64,000 nucleotides of DNA, from the NCBI GenBank assembly GCA_944328665.1, contig CALVHS010000019.1:35156-99155 (forward strand), in the 5' to 3' direction. Position 1 is the first letter of the stretch, and each line of letters starts with the position of its first letter. Position numbers and translations under genes: made by a program. The notes below the pieces were generated by a model. That model worked only from the letters and a program-made list of their open reading frames with translations, ran no database searches and was not told the DNA's origin. Shown here piece after piece: positions 46,430-56,287 of this stretch. The DNA is from an uncultured Clostridia bacterium (GTDB taxonomy: Bacteria; Bacillota; Clostridia; Christensenellales; Borkfalkiaceae).

Positions 46430-47104
46430 CTACTTTTCATCGAGGTCGAGATAGGCGGCCGGATCGACCGCTTTGCCGTCCTTTTGCACTTCAAAATGAA
46501 GATGTGCCCCCTCGTTATACTCGGTGCCCATCACGTCCGCCGCCGCAGAGACGGCGGCGATGATATCGCCCGCGGAGACGGTATCGCCCACCTGCAGGCC
46601 CTGCACCGCGTCCACGGACGCATAGACCGTCTGCAACCCGTCTCCATGGTCGATGACGATGCAGCCGCCCTCCAAAAGGGTATCCGTGATCGCCGCGACC
46701 GTGCCCGCGCTCGCCGCCGCAACGTCCGTGCCGGCGTCCGCGCGGAAGTCGATCCCCTCGTGCAGATTATACCTGTCCAGCGTGGAATTGTACCAGAAGG
46801 AGAACGTCGCCGTGACGGTGCCGCCGCTGACGGGCAAGGTAAAGACCGTCTCGCTGCCGCTGGGCGCGTCCTCCTCGCCGTCCGGCTGTTCGTCCCCGTC
46901 ATCCGGCTGTTCGTCCCCGTCATCCGGCTGTTCGACGCCGGGGTCCGGTTTTTCCAGGTTGACGGCGCCGTCGCGCGTGGCGAGCAGCACGCTCAACACG
47001 ATCAGCCCGGCGAGCACCAACGCGCCTGCCGCGGCGATGATGATATACAGCTTTTTATTTTTGACTTTTTCGGGCGTTTCCTGCGATGTTTCTTTGTTTT
47101 TCAT
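46430..47104 (-). CDS. M23/LytM-domain membrane protein, SpoIIQ-like
   Basis: The protein has 224 residues. A short basic N-terminus is followed by one membrane helix (about 20-42), a Pro/Asp-rich linker with a PDDGDEQ repeat (21-base units), and a LytM domain. The zinc motifs are HEGIDF (HxGxDF type) and HLHFEV, so catalytic residues are intact. Size and layout match clostridial SpoIIQ, the forespore partner of SpoIIIAH. In B. subtilis SpoIIQ the site is degenerate, but in clostridia it is active. Identity as SpoIIQ is likely but not certain. Confidence 0.8.
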   Translation of the reverse strand: MKNKETSQETPEKVKNKKLYIIIAAAGALVLAGLIVLSVLLATRDGAVNLEKPDPGVEQPDDGDEQPDDGDEQPDGEEDAPSGSETVFTLPVSGGTVTATFSFWYNSTLDRYNLHEGIDFRADAGTDVAAASAGTVAAITDTLLEGGCIVIDHGDGLQTVYASVDAVQGLQVGDTVSAGDIIAAVSAAADVMGTEYNEGAHLHFEVQKDGKAVDPAAYLDLDEK

Positions 47105-47132
47105 GATCTGTCCTCCGAGATGATGGTGTTGC

Positions 47133-47161
47133 ATTTATTGACCGTTTTCCGTTTTTTATAC
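47133..47161 (-). promoter_or_regulatory. Possible sporulation-sigma promoter before the LytM gene
   Basis: On the minus strand GTATA (47161-47157) is followed 13 bases later by GGTCAATAAAT (47143-47133). This loosely resembles a sigma-F/G promoter, with a spacer shorter than normal. It would fit a SpoIIQ gene. Confidence 0.3.
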
Positions 47162-47179
47162 GCGGCGCGGAAAAATTTT

Positions 47180-47614
47180 TCAATATCCGCCGAAAATGAG
47201 CGGGCTGCCCACGGCGGCGCCCCCGCCGCGCACCGCGATATGCAGGTTGACGGCATGCCCGCCGAGATAGACCGCCCCCGCGAGGCCGGGCGCGTAATAG
47301 TAATAGTTGCACACCTCTCCCGCCCTTTCGCTGAAGACAAGTTCCGCCCCGTACCGCGCCGCCTCATCAAAGGCGGCGCGCGCGTCTGCATAGGCGGTGC
47401 TCTCCCCCGTCAGGCAGAACAGCCTCCTCTTCGTCTTTGCGGCGTCCTCCCCCGCGGTGACGACGATGCGCGCGTTGGAACTTGCGCTCGCCGTATAAAA
47501 CACATAGGTTTCCCCCGCGGGAAAAAGCGGCTCCCGCCCCGCGCATTGCGGCACGATCAAAACCGCCGCGCATAAAAAAACCGCCGCAAGGGCGGAAACG
47601 CATCTGACGAACAT
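47180..47614 (-). CDS. Small exported protein, YwmB-like
   Basis: The protein has 144 residues with an N-terminal hydrophobic export signal or anchor (about 6-24). The C-terminal NLHIAVRGGGAAVGSPLIFGGY resembles the end of clostridial YwmB-type sporulation-region proteins, but the match is from memory and weak. The start abuts the T-run of a terminator hairpin. The nearest Shine-Dalgarno GGAGG lies within that hairpin, 11 bases upstream. It is upstream of the SpoIIQ-like gene by 75 bases. Confidence 0.6.
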   Translation of the reverse strand: MFVRCVSALAAVFLCAAVLIVPQCAGREPLFPAGETYVFYTASASSNARIVVTAGEDAAKTKRRLFCLTGESTAYADARAAFDEAARYGAELVFSERAGEVCNYYYYAPGLAGAVYLGGHAVNLHIAVRGGGAAVGSPLIFGGY

Positions 47615-47648
47615 AAAAACGACCGCCTCCGTACACTTCGGAGACGGT
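47615..47648 (-). terminator. Terminator hairpin that ends at the next start codon
   Basis: The stem ACCGTCTCCG/CGGAGGCGGT (47639-47648 with 47622-47631) is followed by C and TTTTT, right up to the ATG at 47614. The downstream arm carries GGAGG, the likely ribosome binding site. An adjacent small hairpin GCGGGAA/TTCCCGC lies at 47661-47679. Confidence 0.75.
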
Positions 47649-47684
47649 TATTGCCTTTTTGCGGGAAAAATATTCCCGCCGCCT

Positions 47685-49214
<1,530 letters not shown>

Positions 49215-49225
49215 GCCGAATCCCC

Positions 49226-49840
49226 CTATTCTTCTTCCGCGCCGAGAGAAGCGATGGCATCCCGCACGGTATCGCCGTCAAACCCCCTGCCCGTCAGGTA
49301 GCGGTATGCCTTGCAGAGGTTCTCCTTTGTATATTCCTTGCCTCGCAGATATTTTCCGAGCACCGCGCGCGCCGCTTCCTCCGTGCCTTCCGCTCCCTCG
49401 AGCGCGGCGCGGATGCTCTCTTCGTCCGCGCCCCGCCTTTTCAACTCGAAGGCGATCAGGCGCGGCCCTTTGCCTTTGCCGGCTGCCGCCGCATATCGGC
49501 GGCAATATTCCCCGTCGTCCACCAAGCCGTATTCTTTGAGCTTTGCGAGGACGTGGTCGGCGACCGCTTCGACATACCCTTTTTTCCTGAGAAAATCGCG
49601 CATCTCCCGCTCCGTCTTCATGGAATGGGTGAGATGGGTCATCGCCCTGTCGAGCGCCTGCGATCTTTCGTTTTCCAGCTGGATCTCGTCCAGGCGGGCA
49701 AGTTCGATCTGCTCTCCCGCCTTCAGGCGGCAGCGCACCGCCGTCTCCAGCTTCAGTCCGCAGTAAAATCTGCCGTCCACATAGATGTTGCAGCGTGCTT
49801 TATCCTTGATCTGCGGCGTGATGTCCGTGATTTCCGGCAT
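49226..49840 (-). CDS. recX: Regulatory protein RecX
   Basis: The protein has 204 residues. It inhibits RecA filaments. The helical three-repeat fold is evident: LTHSMKTEREMRDFLRKKGY, DDGEYCRRYA and KGPRLIAFELKRRG. The ATG at 49840 lies 6 bases after AAGGGGG and starts the typical beta-like N-terminal segment. The much longer open frame upstream is not used. recX is near recO but in another operon. Confidence 0.92.
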   Translation of the reverse strand: MPEITDITPQIKDKARCNIYVDGRFYCGLKLETAVRCRLKAGEQIELARLDEIQLENERSQALDRAMTHLTHSMKTEREMRDFLRKKGYVEAVADHVLAKLKEYGLVDDGEYCRRYAAAAGKGKGPRLIAFELKRRGADEESIRAALEGAEGTEEAARAVLGKYLRGKEYTKENLCKAYRYLTGRGFDGDTVRDAIASLGAEEE

Positions 49841-49861
49841 ACGTATCCCCCTTTTTTTTGC

Positions 49862-49888
49862 AAAACCCCCGCACCCTGCGGGTGCGGG
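49862..49888 (-). terminator. Terminator after the 120-residue protein gene
   Basis: The stem CCCGCACCC/GGGTGCGGG (49868-49876 with 49880-49888) is followed by GGTTTTG on the minus strand. An A/T-rich tract continues to recX. Confidence 0.7.
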
Positions 49889-49904
49889 AGCCGCCATGCG
49901 CGGT

Positions 49905-50267
49905 TTATTCCGCGACGATAAAATCGATCTTTCCGGCAAGGGATCGCGGATAAAATTCCTGCAATTTTTCCCCTGCCTGTTTGAGGAACGCGTCTCCGCA
50001 ATGGCGGAACACGAAGCGGACGGGATCTCGCTCCGTCTCGAAACCGCAGTCAAAGGGCGCATCCGCGTCGATACAGACGCGGGCGACACCTTTTCGCACG
50101 AGCGCGTCCATCCACGCCCTGTCCTCGCTGTCCGCGCCGTCCTCGGCGAGAATGGTCAAATAGAGATCCGCGCGCGATTCAAAGTCCTGCCAGAATTTTT
50201 TGACGTCTTTGTCCCGTATCTTTTTCGGGAACAGCTTATCCAGAAGGCTCAAAGTTTTACGACCCAC
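49905..50267 (-). CDS. Unknown cytoplasmic protein (120 residues)
   Basis: I do not recognise a family. The predicted start is GTG at 50267, 10 bases after GGAGG, overlapping the ilvE end by 19 bases. It has no signal or membrane segment. Notable stretches are VKKFWQDFESRADLYLTIL, followed by an acidic region, and FRHCGDAFLKQAGEKLQEFYP. It is coupled to ilvE, yet nothing else points to amino-acid metabolism. Confidence 0.65.
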   Translation of the reverse strand: MGRKTLSLLDKLFPKKIRDKDVKKFWQDFESRADLYLTILAEDGADSEDRAWMDALVRKGVARVCIDADAPFDCGFETERDPVRFVFRHCGDAFLKQAGEKLQEFYPRSLAGKIDFIVAE

Positions 50268-51304
50268 CCGTATCGATCCTCCAGACGGCCCGTCTGGATG
50301 CCCGTGATCGTGTCATACAGCCACTTGGTGATCTCGCCCATCTTACCGCCGTTGACCTCGTAATCGCTGCCTTTATATTCCATCATGCCCACAGGGGAAA
50401 TGACCGCCGCCGTGCCCGTGCCGAACGCCTCGTTCAGCGTGCCCGTTTGCTGCGCGCGGATGACCTCGTCGATGGAGACCCGCCGCTCGCTCACGGCATA
50501 GCCGTGCGCCTGCAAAAGTTCGATGCTGCTCTTTCTGGTGATGCCGGGCAGGATAGAGCCGACCAAAGCAGGCGTGACCACCTCCCCGCCGATGACGAAG
50601 AACATGTTCATCGAGCCGACTTCCTCGACGTACTTTTTCTCCTTGGCGTCCAGCCAAAGCACCTGATCGAACCCCTTCTTTTCCGCCTCTTCCCCCGCTT
50701 TCAGCGAAACGGCGTAGTTGGCGATGCATTTTGCCTCGCCCGTGCCGCCCACCGTGGCGCGAGTATAATGATCCTCCACCAAAAGGCGCGTGGGCGCCAA
50801 GCCGTGCGCATAGTAGCTGCCCACGGGAGAAAGGATGATGAAAAAGAGATATTCCGTCGCCGCATGTACGCCGAGCATCGCATTCGTCGCGATGACGGAG
50901 GGACGGATGTAGAGCGCCGTGCCGGGCGCCGTGGGGATCCATTCCTTTTCGATGCGCAAAAGTTCGTACAGCCCGTCGAGGACGACCTTTTCGTCGATCG
51001 GGGGGATGCACATGCGCTCGGCGGAGCGGTTCATCCTCTTAAAATTTTCCTCCGGGCGGAAGACGCGCACCTCTCCCGCTTCGTTGCGGAACGCTTTCAG
51101 CCCCTCAAAGATGCCCTGCGCATAGTGGAACACGGTGGTGGCGAGGTCGAAAGGCACGGGGCCGTACGGCTCGATGACCGGCTCTTCCCACCTGCCGCCC
51201 GCATACTTCATCGTCAGCATATAGTCTGTGAAGATCCTGCCGAAGCCGAGTTTGCTCTGGTCGGCAGGTTTTTCTTTCAATTTTTCCGCCCGTATAAATT
51301 TCAT
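50249..51304 (-). CDS. ilvE: Branched-chain amino-acid aminotransferase
   Basis: The protein has 351 residues, class IV PLP fold. It performs the last step of valine, leucine and isoleucine synthesis. Family marks are HYAQGIFEGLKAFR, RPSVIATNAMLGV, and the cofactor-lysine loop GEAKCIANYAVSLKA then EEVGSMNMFFVIG. The ATG at 51304 is 7 bases after AAGGAAG; a TTG six codons earlier is less likely. It has its own promoter, separate from the ilvBND operon. Confidence 0.96.
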   Translation of the reverse strand: MKFIRAEKLKEKPADQSKLGFGRIFTDYMLTMKYAGGRWEEPVIEPYGPVPFDLATTVFHYAQGIFEGLKAFRNEAGEVRVFRPEENFKRMNRSAERMCIPPIDEKVVLDGLYELLRIEKEWIPTAPGTALYIRPSVIATNAMLGVHAATEYLFFIILSPVGSYYAHGLAPTRLLVEDHYTRATVGGTGEAKCIANYAVSLKAGEEAEKKGFDQVLWLDAKEKKYVEEVGSMNMFFVIGGEVVTPALVGSILPGITRKSSIELLQAHGYAVSERRVSIDEVIRAQQTGTLNEAFGTGTAAVISPVGMMEYKGSDYEVNGGKMGEITKWLYDTITGIQTGRLEDRYGWVVKL

Positions 51305-51349
51305 ATCCGAACTTCCTTGCAAGGGGATCTTTCCCCGATATTTTCGATC

Positions 51350-51378
51350 ATTATACCACTCTTTTCCGCATTTGTAAA
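51350..51378 (-). promoter_or_regulatory. Promoter of ilvE
   Basis: On the minus strand TTTACA (51378-51373), a 17-base spacer and TATAAT (51355-51350) lie 46 bases before the start. A GGGGAAAGATCCCC hairpin sits in the leader. Confidence 0.85.
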
Positions 51379-51409
51379 CGATTTATAAAGCAGATAATGC
51401 GAATGGCGG

Positions 51410-52057
51410 TCATCGCCTTTTTCGATCGTCGGCTTTTACGGGGAAAGGGAACCAATAAGACGCGCCCTCTTCCGCCTGCGCCCTGCCCGCCATGTAATCG
51501 GTGAGCGCCGCGCGAAAGGAAGGTGCTTTCTCTTCTTCCACCGCCACCGTGACGCGCACCTTGTCGGTATAGGCGACATCTTTGATGCCGCCCTCCCTTT
51601 CCAAAAACTTTTTCAGCGCGTCGAAATGCTCATAGCCGACGGAGACGTGCAGGTCGCGGCAGGCTTTATATTCTCGGATGTCCGCCCCCGCCAACGCCTC
51701 CGCAGCCGTGCCCGCATAGGCGCGCACCAATCCGCCCGCGCCCAGTTTGACGCCGCCGAAATAGCGGGTGACGACCACCGCGGTCTCAAACAGGTTTTTG
51801 CTTTTGAGCACTTCCAAAATGGGCATCCCCGCCGTGCCCTGCGGTTCGCCGTCGTCGGAAAAACGCATCAGGTTGCCCACCCTGTCGGCGATAAAGGCAT
51901 AGCAGTTGTGCGTGGCAAGGGAATGTTCCGCCCTGACCGCGGCGACGAGCGCCTTCCCCTCCTCCTCGCTTGCGGCGTGCGCGCAGCGGGCAATGAAGCG
52001 GGAACGCTCGATCACCTTTTCATAGACGCAGGGCGCGCAGACGCTGCGGTAACTCAT
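51410..52057 (-). CDS. YigZ/IMPACT family protein
   Basis: The protein has 215 residues. The UPF0029 N-terminal domain includes [19 protein letters not shown] and [16 protein letters not shown], then [21 protein letters not shown] ferredoxin-like C-terminal domain completes the usual length. Function is unclear; homologues are linked to stress and translation control. Its ATG overlaps the tyrS stop by 4 bases. Confidence 0.93.
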   Translation of the reverse strand: MSYRSVCAPCVYEKVIERSRFIARCAHAASEEEGKALVAAVRAEHSLATHNCYAFIADRVGNLMRFSDDGEPQGTAGMPILEVLKSKNLFETAVVVTRYFGGVKLGAGGLVRAYAGTAAEALAGADIREYKACRDLHVSVGYEHFDALKKFLEREGGIKDVAYTDKVRVTVAVEEEKAPSFRAALTDYMAGRAQAEEGASYWFPFPVKADDRKRR

Positions 52058-53268
52058 CGCAAAAGGACGCGGATGTGCGTCTTTTTGCCCTTATGCAGCA
52101 CGAACTCTCCCCTCGCCTTTGCCGCCGCCGGGATCGGCGCGCCGGCGTCGGAGATCTTTTCCTCGTCCACCTTCACGCCGCCGCCCTCGATGAGCCTTCT
52201 CGCCTCGCTTTTGGATTTTGCCGCCCCCGCCAACACCAGGGCGTCGCACACGCCCTCCGTCCCCGCGGGGATGCTTGCTGAGGGCATGTTTTCCGCGTCG
52301 CCGCCGAACGCAGCCTTCGCCTTGCTTTCGGCGTCTTTCGCCTTCTCTTCTCCGTGCACCATCTTGGTGAGTTCGAACGCGAGCCGCTCCTTCGCCGCGT
52401 TGATGCGCTCGTCTCTGTACGCGCAGAGGGAAGCGATCTCTTCGAGGGGCAAAAACGTGAGCAGCTTGAAGCACTTTTCCACGTCCGCGTCGTTCACGTT
52501 TCTCCAATACTGATAAAATTCGTAAGGGCTCGTCTTGTTTTCGTCCAGCCATACGGCGCCCTTTGCCGTTTTACCCATTTTGCGGCCGTCCGAAGTAGTG
52601 AGAAGCGTGAACGTCATCGCGAACGCGGGCTGCTGCTCCTTGCGGCGGATGAGATCCGCCCCCGCGAGGATGTTGCTCCACTGGTCGTCGCCGCCCAGTT
52701 CGAGCTTGCAGCCGTATTTTCTGTAAAGCACAAGAAAATCGTATGCCTGCATGAGCATATAGTTGAATTCGAGGAAGGAAAGCCCCCGCTCGTAACGCGA
52801 TTTGAAACACTCCGCCGAGAGCATCTTGTTGACGGAAAAATGTACGCCGATCTCGCGCAGGAAACCGATGTAATTGAGATCGAGCAGCCAGTCGGCGTTG
52901 TTGACCATGACCGCGCCGTTTTCTCCTTCAAAATCGATAAAGCGCTCCATCTGTTTGCGGAAGCAGGCGCAGTGATAGTCCACCGTCTCGCGCGTCATCA
53001 TCAGGCGCATGTCCGTCCTGCCGGAAGGATCGCCGATCATGCCCGTGCCGCCGCCGATGAGCACGATGGGCTTGTGCCCCGCCGTCTGCATGTGCTTCAT
53101 GGCGATCAGCTGCATGAAATGCCCGACGTGCAGCGAATCCGCCGTCGGATCGAAGCCGATATAAAACGGGACGCTTTCGCTGCCGAGCAGCTTGTACAAT
53201 TCTTCCTCATAGACGGTCTGTTTGATAAATCCCCTCTCCCGAAGGGTGTCCATCACGTTTTTTGCCAT
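52054..53268 (-). CDS. tyrS: Tyrosyl-tRNA synthetase
   Basis: The protein has 404 residues. HIGH-like HVGH is at 47-50 and KMSKS-like KMGKT near 225. A C-terminal S4 domain ([16 protein letters not shown]) follows. The ATG at 53268 has AAAGGAG at 6 bases. No T-box is visible in the 72 bases to the GH43 gene; instead a terminator-like hairpin ends only 18 bases upstream. Confidence 0.97.
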   Translation of the reverse strand: MAKNVMDTLRERGFIKQTVYEEELYKLLGSESVPFYIGFDPTADSLHVGHFMQLIAMKHMQTAGHKPIVLIGGGTGMIGDPSGRTDMRLMMTRETVDYHCACFRKQMERFIDFEGENGAVMVNNADWLLDLNYIGFLREIGVHFSVNKMLSAECFKSRYERGLSFLEFNYMLMQAYDFLVLYRKYGCKLELGGDDQWSNILAGADLIRRKEQQPAFAMTFTLLTTSDGRKMGKTAKGAVWLDENKTSPYEFYQYWRNVNDADVEKCFKLLTFLPLEEIASLCAYRDERINAAKERLAFELTKMVHGEEKAKDAESKAKAAFGGDAENMPSASIPAGTEGVCDALVLAGAAKSKSEARRLIEGGGVKVDEEKISDAGAPIPAAAKARGEFVLHKGKKTHIRVLLR

Positions 53269-53285
53269 GATCGCTCCTTTCTTCA

Positions 53286-53317
53286 AAAAGATATGCCCGA
53301 ACGGCGCCCGAGCATAT
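53286..53317 (-). terminator. Hairpin and T-run between the GH43 gene and tyrS
   Basis: On the minus strand ATATGCTCG pairs with CGGGCATAT (one G-U) and TTTTT follows after C. It ends just 18 bases before the tyrS ATG, leaving no room for a promoter. Confidence 0.75.
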
Positions 53318-53340
53318 CCGTGCCCGATCCGCCCCGCAAT

Positions 53341-55356
53341 TTATGCCGTATGATCGCAGTTGAGATAGATCGACATGCCGGTATAGCCGCCGATCGCCGT
53401 GATCGTAAGCCCGCCGCGATCCGGCCCTTCCAGCCACGCCGGGGATATGACGCCGTAAAAATCGTCCGCCAAACCGGATATCCTGATAAAATAGTCGCCG
53501 AACACCGTCCACGTATACTCTTCGCCCCTGTATTGGAACGTGCCGCCGTCCGTACCGTTATAGGTGAATTGCACCCCTTCGGAAACCAGTGCCGCAGTCG
53601 AGTCGTCGCGCAGCATCACCATCTGATAATGTCCGTCCGTGACGCCGTACACCTCCGCCGCCGTGACCGTGCGCAGCCTCTCCCCCGCGTAGCGGTTCGG
53701 ATTGATCACGATCAGTCCCTGCGAATTGAGGTAATACTGATTGACAAACAGGGCGAAACTTCCGCCCAGCAAGGAATTCGGGTCGTTCGCGTTGTATCGG
53801 TTGATGCGCGTAGAGACGTGGATGCCGCGGGTCGAATACAGGTCGTTGTGCCCGGGCGCATATACGTTATACGCGACCTTTGCGCCCGTGACCAGCTGCC
53901 CCGCTTCGTCGTCGAAATAATTCGCCGACGCCGACATCTCCGTCCCGTCCGCATAGGTAAAGTGATAGGCGCCCATAAACTTATATCCCGTTCCGCGCGT
54001 TCCGTCGCTCGAATCGAGGATCGCGCCTTCTTCTCCCGGCGCGTGATACCCGCGGTACGGCCCCGTCACTTGCTCGGAGACCCCGTACCGCATATTATAC
54101 GTAGCCGCCAGCGTGCCGTACGACCCCATCAGATAGTAGAGGGAATCGGCCGTCTCCGTGACGTTGCCCTCGTCGTCATAGATCGGCACATCGTCATGCC
54201 GCGCGACGACGGGAGCCTCGATCTCCCCCGTGGCGATCTGTACGCCGCAATATTTCGCGCCGTCGGAACCTTCCGTTTCCCGCGTGGAATTAAATTCCCA
54301 CACCTGCTCGTCGGTATAGACCTCGTTCATGCCGGCTTTGCGCAGACCCGTCTCCGGATCCAATTCGAACATGAACAGACCCGCGTGGAAAGAACCGTAC
54401 GCCATATACATCTCCCCTTCCGGGGTAAAGATGATCTGCGGGTCGATGGCATTGATGTACATCTCCGCGTTGCCGATCGGCAGGCAGGACTGGAAAAGCA
54501 TCCCCACATACGAAAAAGAACCGGGCGTCAGATCTTCGCTGTAACAGAGGAAGATGCATGCCCTGTCGTTGCCGTCCGTCTGCCCGAGATCGGCAGTGTA
54601 GACGGCGCATGTATACAGCCAAAAGCCCTCTTTTTCCGGGCAGCGGATGATATCGGGCGCCCAGTAATGGACGGACGTGACGTTCGGCGCATCGACCGCT
54701 TTCGCGACGTCGGCAAGTTCTGCCGCCCAGGAATTTCCGGAAGGCGCCGTTCCGCTGTAAGGGCGCCCGAGATTGGCGCTGAACGTAGTCCCCGTCTTTT
54801 CCCAATGGATCATGTCGGGCGAACGGCGGATCTGATTCCCTCCGTCTCCCCAGCCCGTCGTGAGCACATAATAATTGCCGTCATACTCGACGATGGACGG
54901 ATCGTGCGAGCCGTTCACGCCGTCGGACGCGGTCTCCGAAAGTTCGTCAAACAGCGGATCTGCGGGATACGCACCCTGCGAAGTCACGGAGACCCGTTCG
55001 AACGCTTCCCCGTCCTCTCCGCACAGATCGATATGCAATATCCCCGTGCCCGCAGCCGTCACGGTCATCGATCCTTCGTCAAAGACCGCCACGGACGACG
55101 TGTCTTCGACCGCATTGCCGTACAGGTCCGTCGCGCTGAGCTTGAAAGATGCCGCTTCCACGCCCTCTTTAAGCTCTATCTCCGTCACGCGGTCTTTTTC
55201 GGCAATATACCCTTCCCCCGTATCGTCGTAAAATACGGCGGGATACAGTGAACTTTCCACATAACGGCTCTCCCCGCCGGTGCCGCCCGTCTCGGTGCAG
55301 CCGGTCAAGACCAGACCGACGGCGGCAAGCAACAAGCACAACGCTCTCTTTTTCAT
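53341..55356 (-). CDS. GH43 arabinanase-like lipoprotein
   Basis: The protein has 671 residues. The signal peptide ends LTGC with lipidated Cys20; residues 30-130 are a small Ig-like domain. The five-bladed GH43 domain follows: catalytic-base Asp152 in SHDPSIVEYDG, YWAPD at 231-235, pKa-modulating Asp305 in IDPQIIF and acid Glu380 in GEIEAPVV. A C-terminal beta domain (about 560-671) completes it. The pattern is closest to endo-1,5-alpha-L-arabinanases, so plant pectin side chains are a probable substrate. The ATG at 55356 follows GGAGG; GTG 55359 is the alternative. Confidence 0.88.
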   Translation of the reverse strand: MKKRALCLLLAAVGLVLTGCTETGGTGGESRYVESSLYPAVFYDDTGEGYIAEKDRVTEIELKEGVEAASFKLSATDLYGNAVEDTSSVAVFDEGSMTVTAAGTGILHIDLCGEDGEAFERVSVTSQGAYPADPLFDELSETASDGVNGSHDPSIVEYDGNYYVLTTGWGDGGNQIRRSPDMIHWEKTGTTFSANLGRPYSGTAPSGNSWAAELADVAKAVDAPNVTSVHYWAPDIIRCPEKEGFWLYTCAVYTADLGQTDGNDRACIFLCYSEDLTPGSFSYVGMLFQSCLPIGNAEMYINAIDPQIIFTPEGEMYMAYGSFHAGLFMFELDPETGLRKAGMNEVYTDEQVWEFNSTRETEGSDGAKYCGVQIATGEIEAPVVARHDDVPIYDDEGNVTETADSLYYLMGSYGTLAATYNMRYGVSEQVTGPYRGYHAPGEEGAILDSSDGTRGTGYKFMGAYHFTYADGTEMSASANYFDDEAGQLVTGAKVAYNVYAPGHNDLYSTRGIHVSTRINRYNANDPNSLLGGSFALFVNQYYLNSQGLIVINPNRYAGERLRTVTAAEVYGVTDGHYQMVMLRDDSTAALVSEGVQFTYNGTDGGTFQYRGEEYTWTVFGDYFIRISGLADDFYGVISPAWLEGPDRGGLTITAIGGYTGMSIYLNCDHTA

Positions 55357-55388
55357 CACAATCCCTCCCGATCGTTGTGTATGCGTTT

Positions 55389-55417
55389 ATTTTAGCATAT
55401 CTTTCCGCCTTTGTAAA
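55389..55417 (-). promoter_or_regulatory. Promoter of the GH43 gene
   Basis: On the minus strand TTTACA (55417-55412), a 17-base spacer and TAAAAT (55394-55389) precede the start by about 33 bases. The spacer shares GCGGAAA with the ilvE promoter. Confidence 0.8.
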
Positions 55418-55489
55418 CCCTTCTGATAAACGAAATCGCCGCCAAACATAAAAAAATCAAAACTTTCAGGATAATTTTCCGCCAAAGCA

Positions 55490-55518
55490 TTGATAATTTT
55501 TTTGCTCTGTGGTATAAT
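55490..55518 (+). promoter_or_regulatory. Promoter of the Fe-S scaffold/GGGtGRT operon
   Basis: TTGATA (55490-55495), a 17-base spacer and TATAAT (55513-55518) lie about 54 bases before the start. It is divergent from the GH43 promoter. Confidence 0.85.
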
Positions 55519-55571
55519 TTTTCATGGTTAGACCGACAAAGCGTAGGTTAATATCAATTGGAGGAAGAAAA

Positions 55572-56273
55572 ATGCAATATTCTCGCGAAGTTGAAGAAAT
55601 GATTTGCGTTGCCAAGGGCCCCAACCACGGCCCCGCCCCCATCCCCGAAGAAGGGAAATGGATCCAGGCAAAAGAAATCAAAGACATCTCCGGGCTGACG
55701 CACGGCGTCGGCTGGTGCGCACCGCAGCAGGGCGCCTGCAAACTGACCCTCAACATCAAGGAAGGCGTCATCCAGGAAGCGCTCGTCGAGACGCTCGGCT
55801 GCTCGGGCATGACCCATTCCGCGGCGATGGCGGCAGAGATCCTGCCCAAAAAGACCGTCCTCGAAGCCCTCAACACCGACCTCGTGTGCGACGCGATCAA
55901 CACGGCGATGCGCGAGCTGTTCTTGCAGATCGCGTACGGCAGGAGCCAGTCCGCTTTCTCCGACGGCGGCCTCGTGATCGGCGCGGGGCTGGAAGACCTC
56001 GGCAAAGGCACCCGCTCGCAGATCGGCACCATGTACTCGACGGCGGCGAAAGGCGTGCGCTACCTCGAAATGACGGACGGCTATGTCAGGAGGCTGGCGC
56101 TCGACAAAAACAACGAGGTCATCGGCTACGAATTCGTCAACTTCGGCAAGATGATGGACTATATCAAAGGCGGCATGGACGCGAACGAGGCGCTTGCAAA
56201 AGCGACGGGGCATTACGGCAGGTTTACCGAAGCCGACGGGGCGGTCGCATACATCGACCCCCGCAAACAGTAA
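55572..56273 (+). CDS. IscU/NifU-like iron-sulfur scaffold protein (GGGtGRT-linked)
   Basis: The protein has 233 residues. The IscU-like core includes WCAPQQGACKLTLNIK and LGCSGMTHSAAMAAEILPKK, followed by VCDAINTAM, giving the scattered Cys needed for cluster binding. Family members pair with the GGGtGRT protein in anaerobes, as here. The ATG at 55572 follows GGAGG; the earlier in-frame ATG lacks a ribosome binding site. The next gene starts 14 bases downstream. Confidence 0.9.
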   Translation: MQYSREVEEMICVAKGPNHGPAPIPEEGKWIQAKEIKDISGLTHGVGWCAPQQGACKLTLNIKEGVIQEALVETLGCSGMTHSAAMAAEILPKKTVLEALNTDLVCDAINTAMRELFLQIAYGRSQSAFSDGGLVIGAGLEDLGKGTRSQIGTMYSTAAKGVRYLEMTDGYVRRLALDKNNEVIGYEFVNFGKMMDYIKGGMDANEALAKATGHYGRFTEADGAVAYIDPRKQ

Positions 56274-56287
56274 GGAGGTAGATTGCA

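Noticed and set aside
46880..46935. Three 21-base units in the LytM linker as a mobile repeat
   Set aside because: They encode a short PDDGDEQ-type linker inside the gene and are simple in-frame expansion.
52354..55251. 965-codon plus-strand open frame across tyrS and GH43
   Set aside because: It spans two well-supported minus-strand genes and their intergenic hairpin; composition is that of a shadow.
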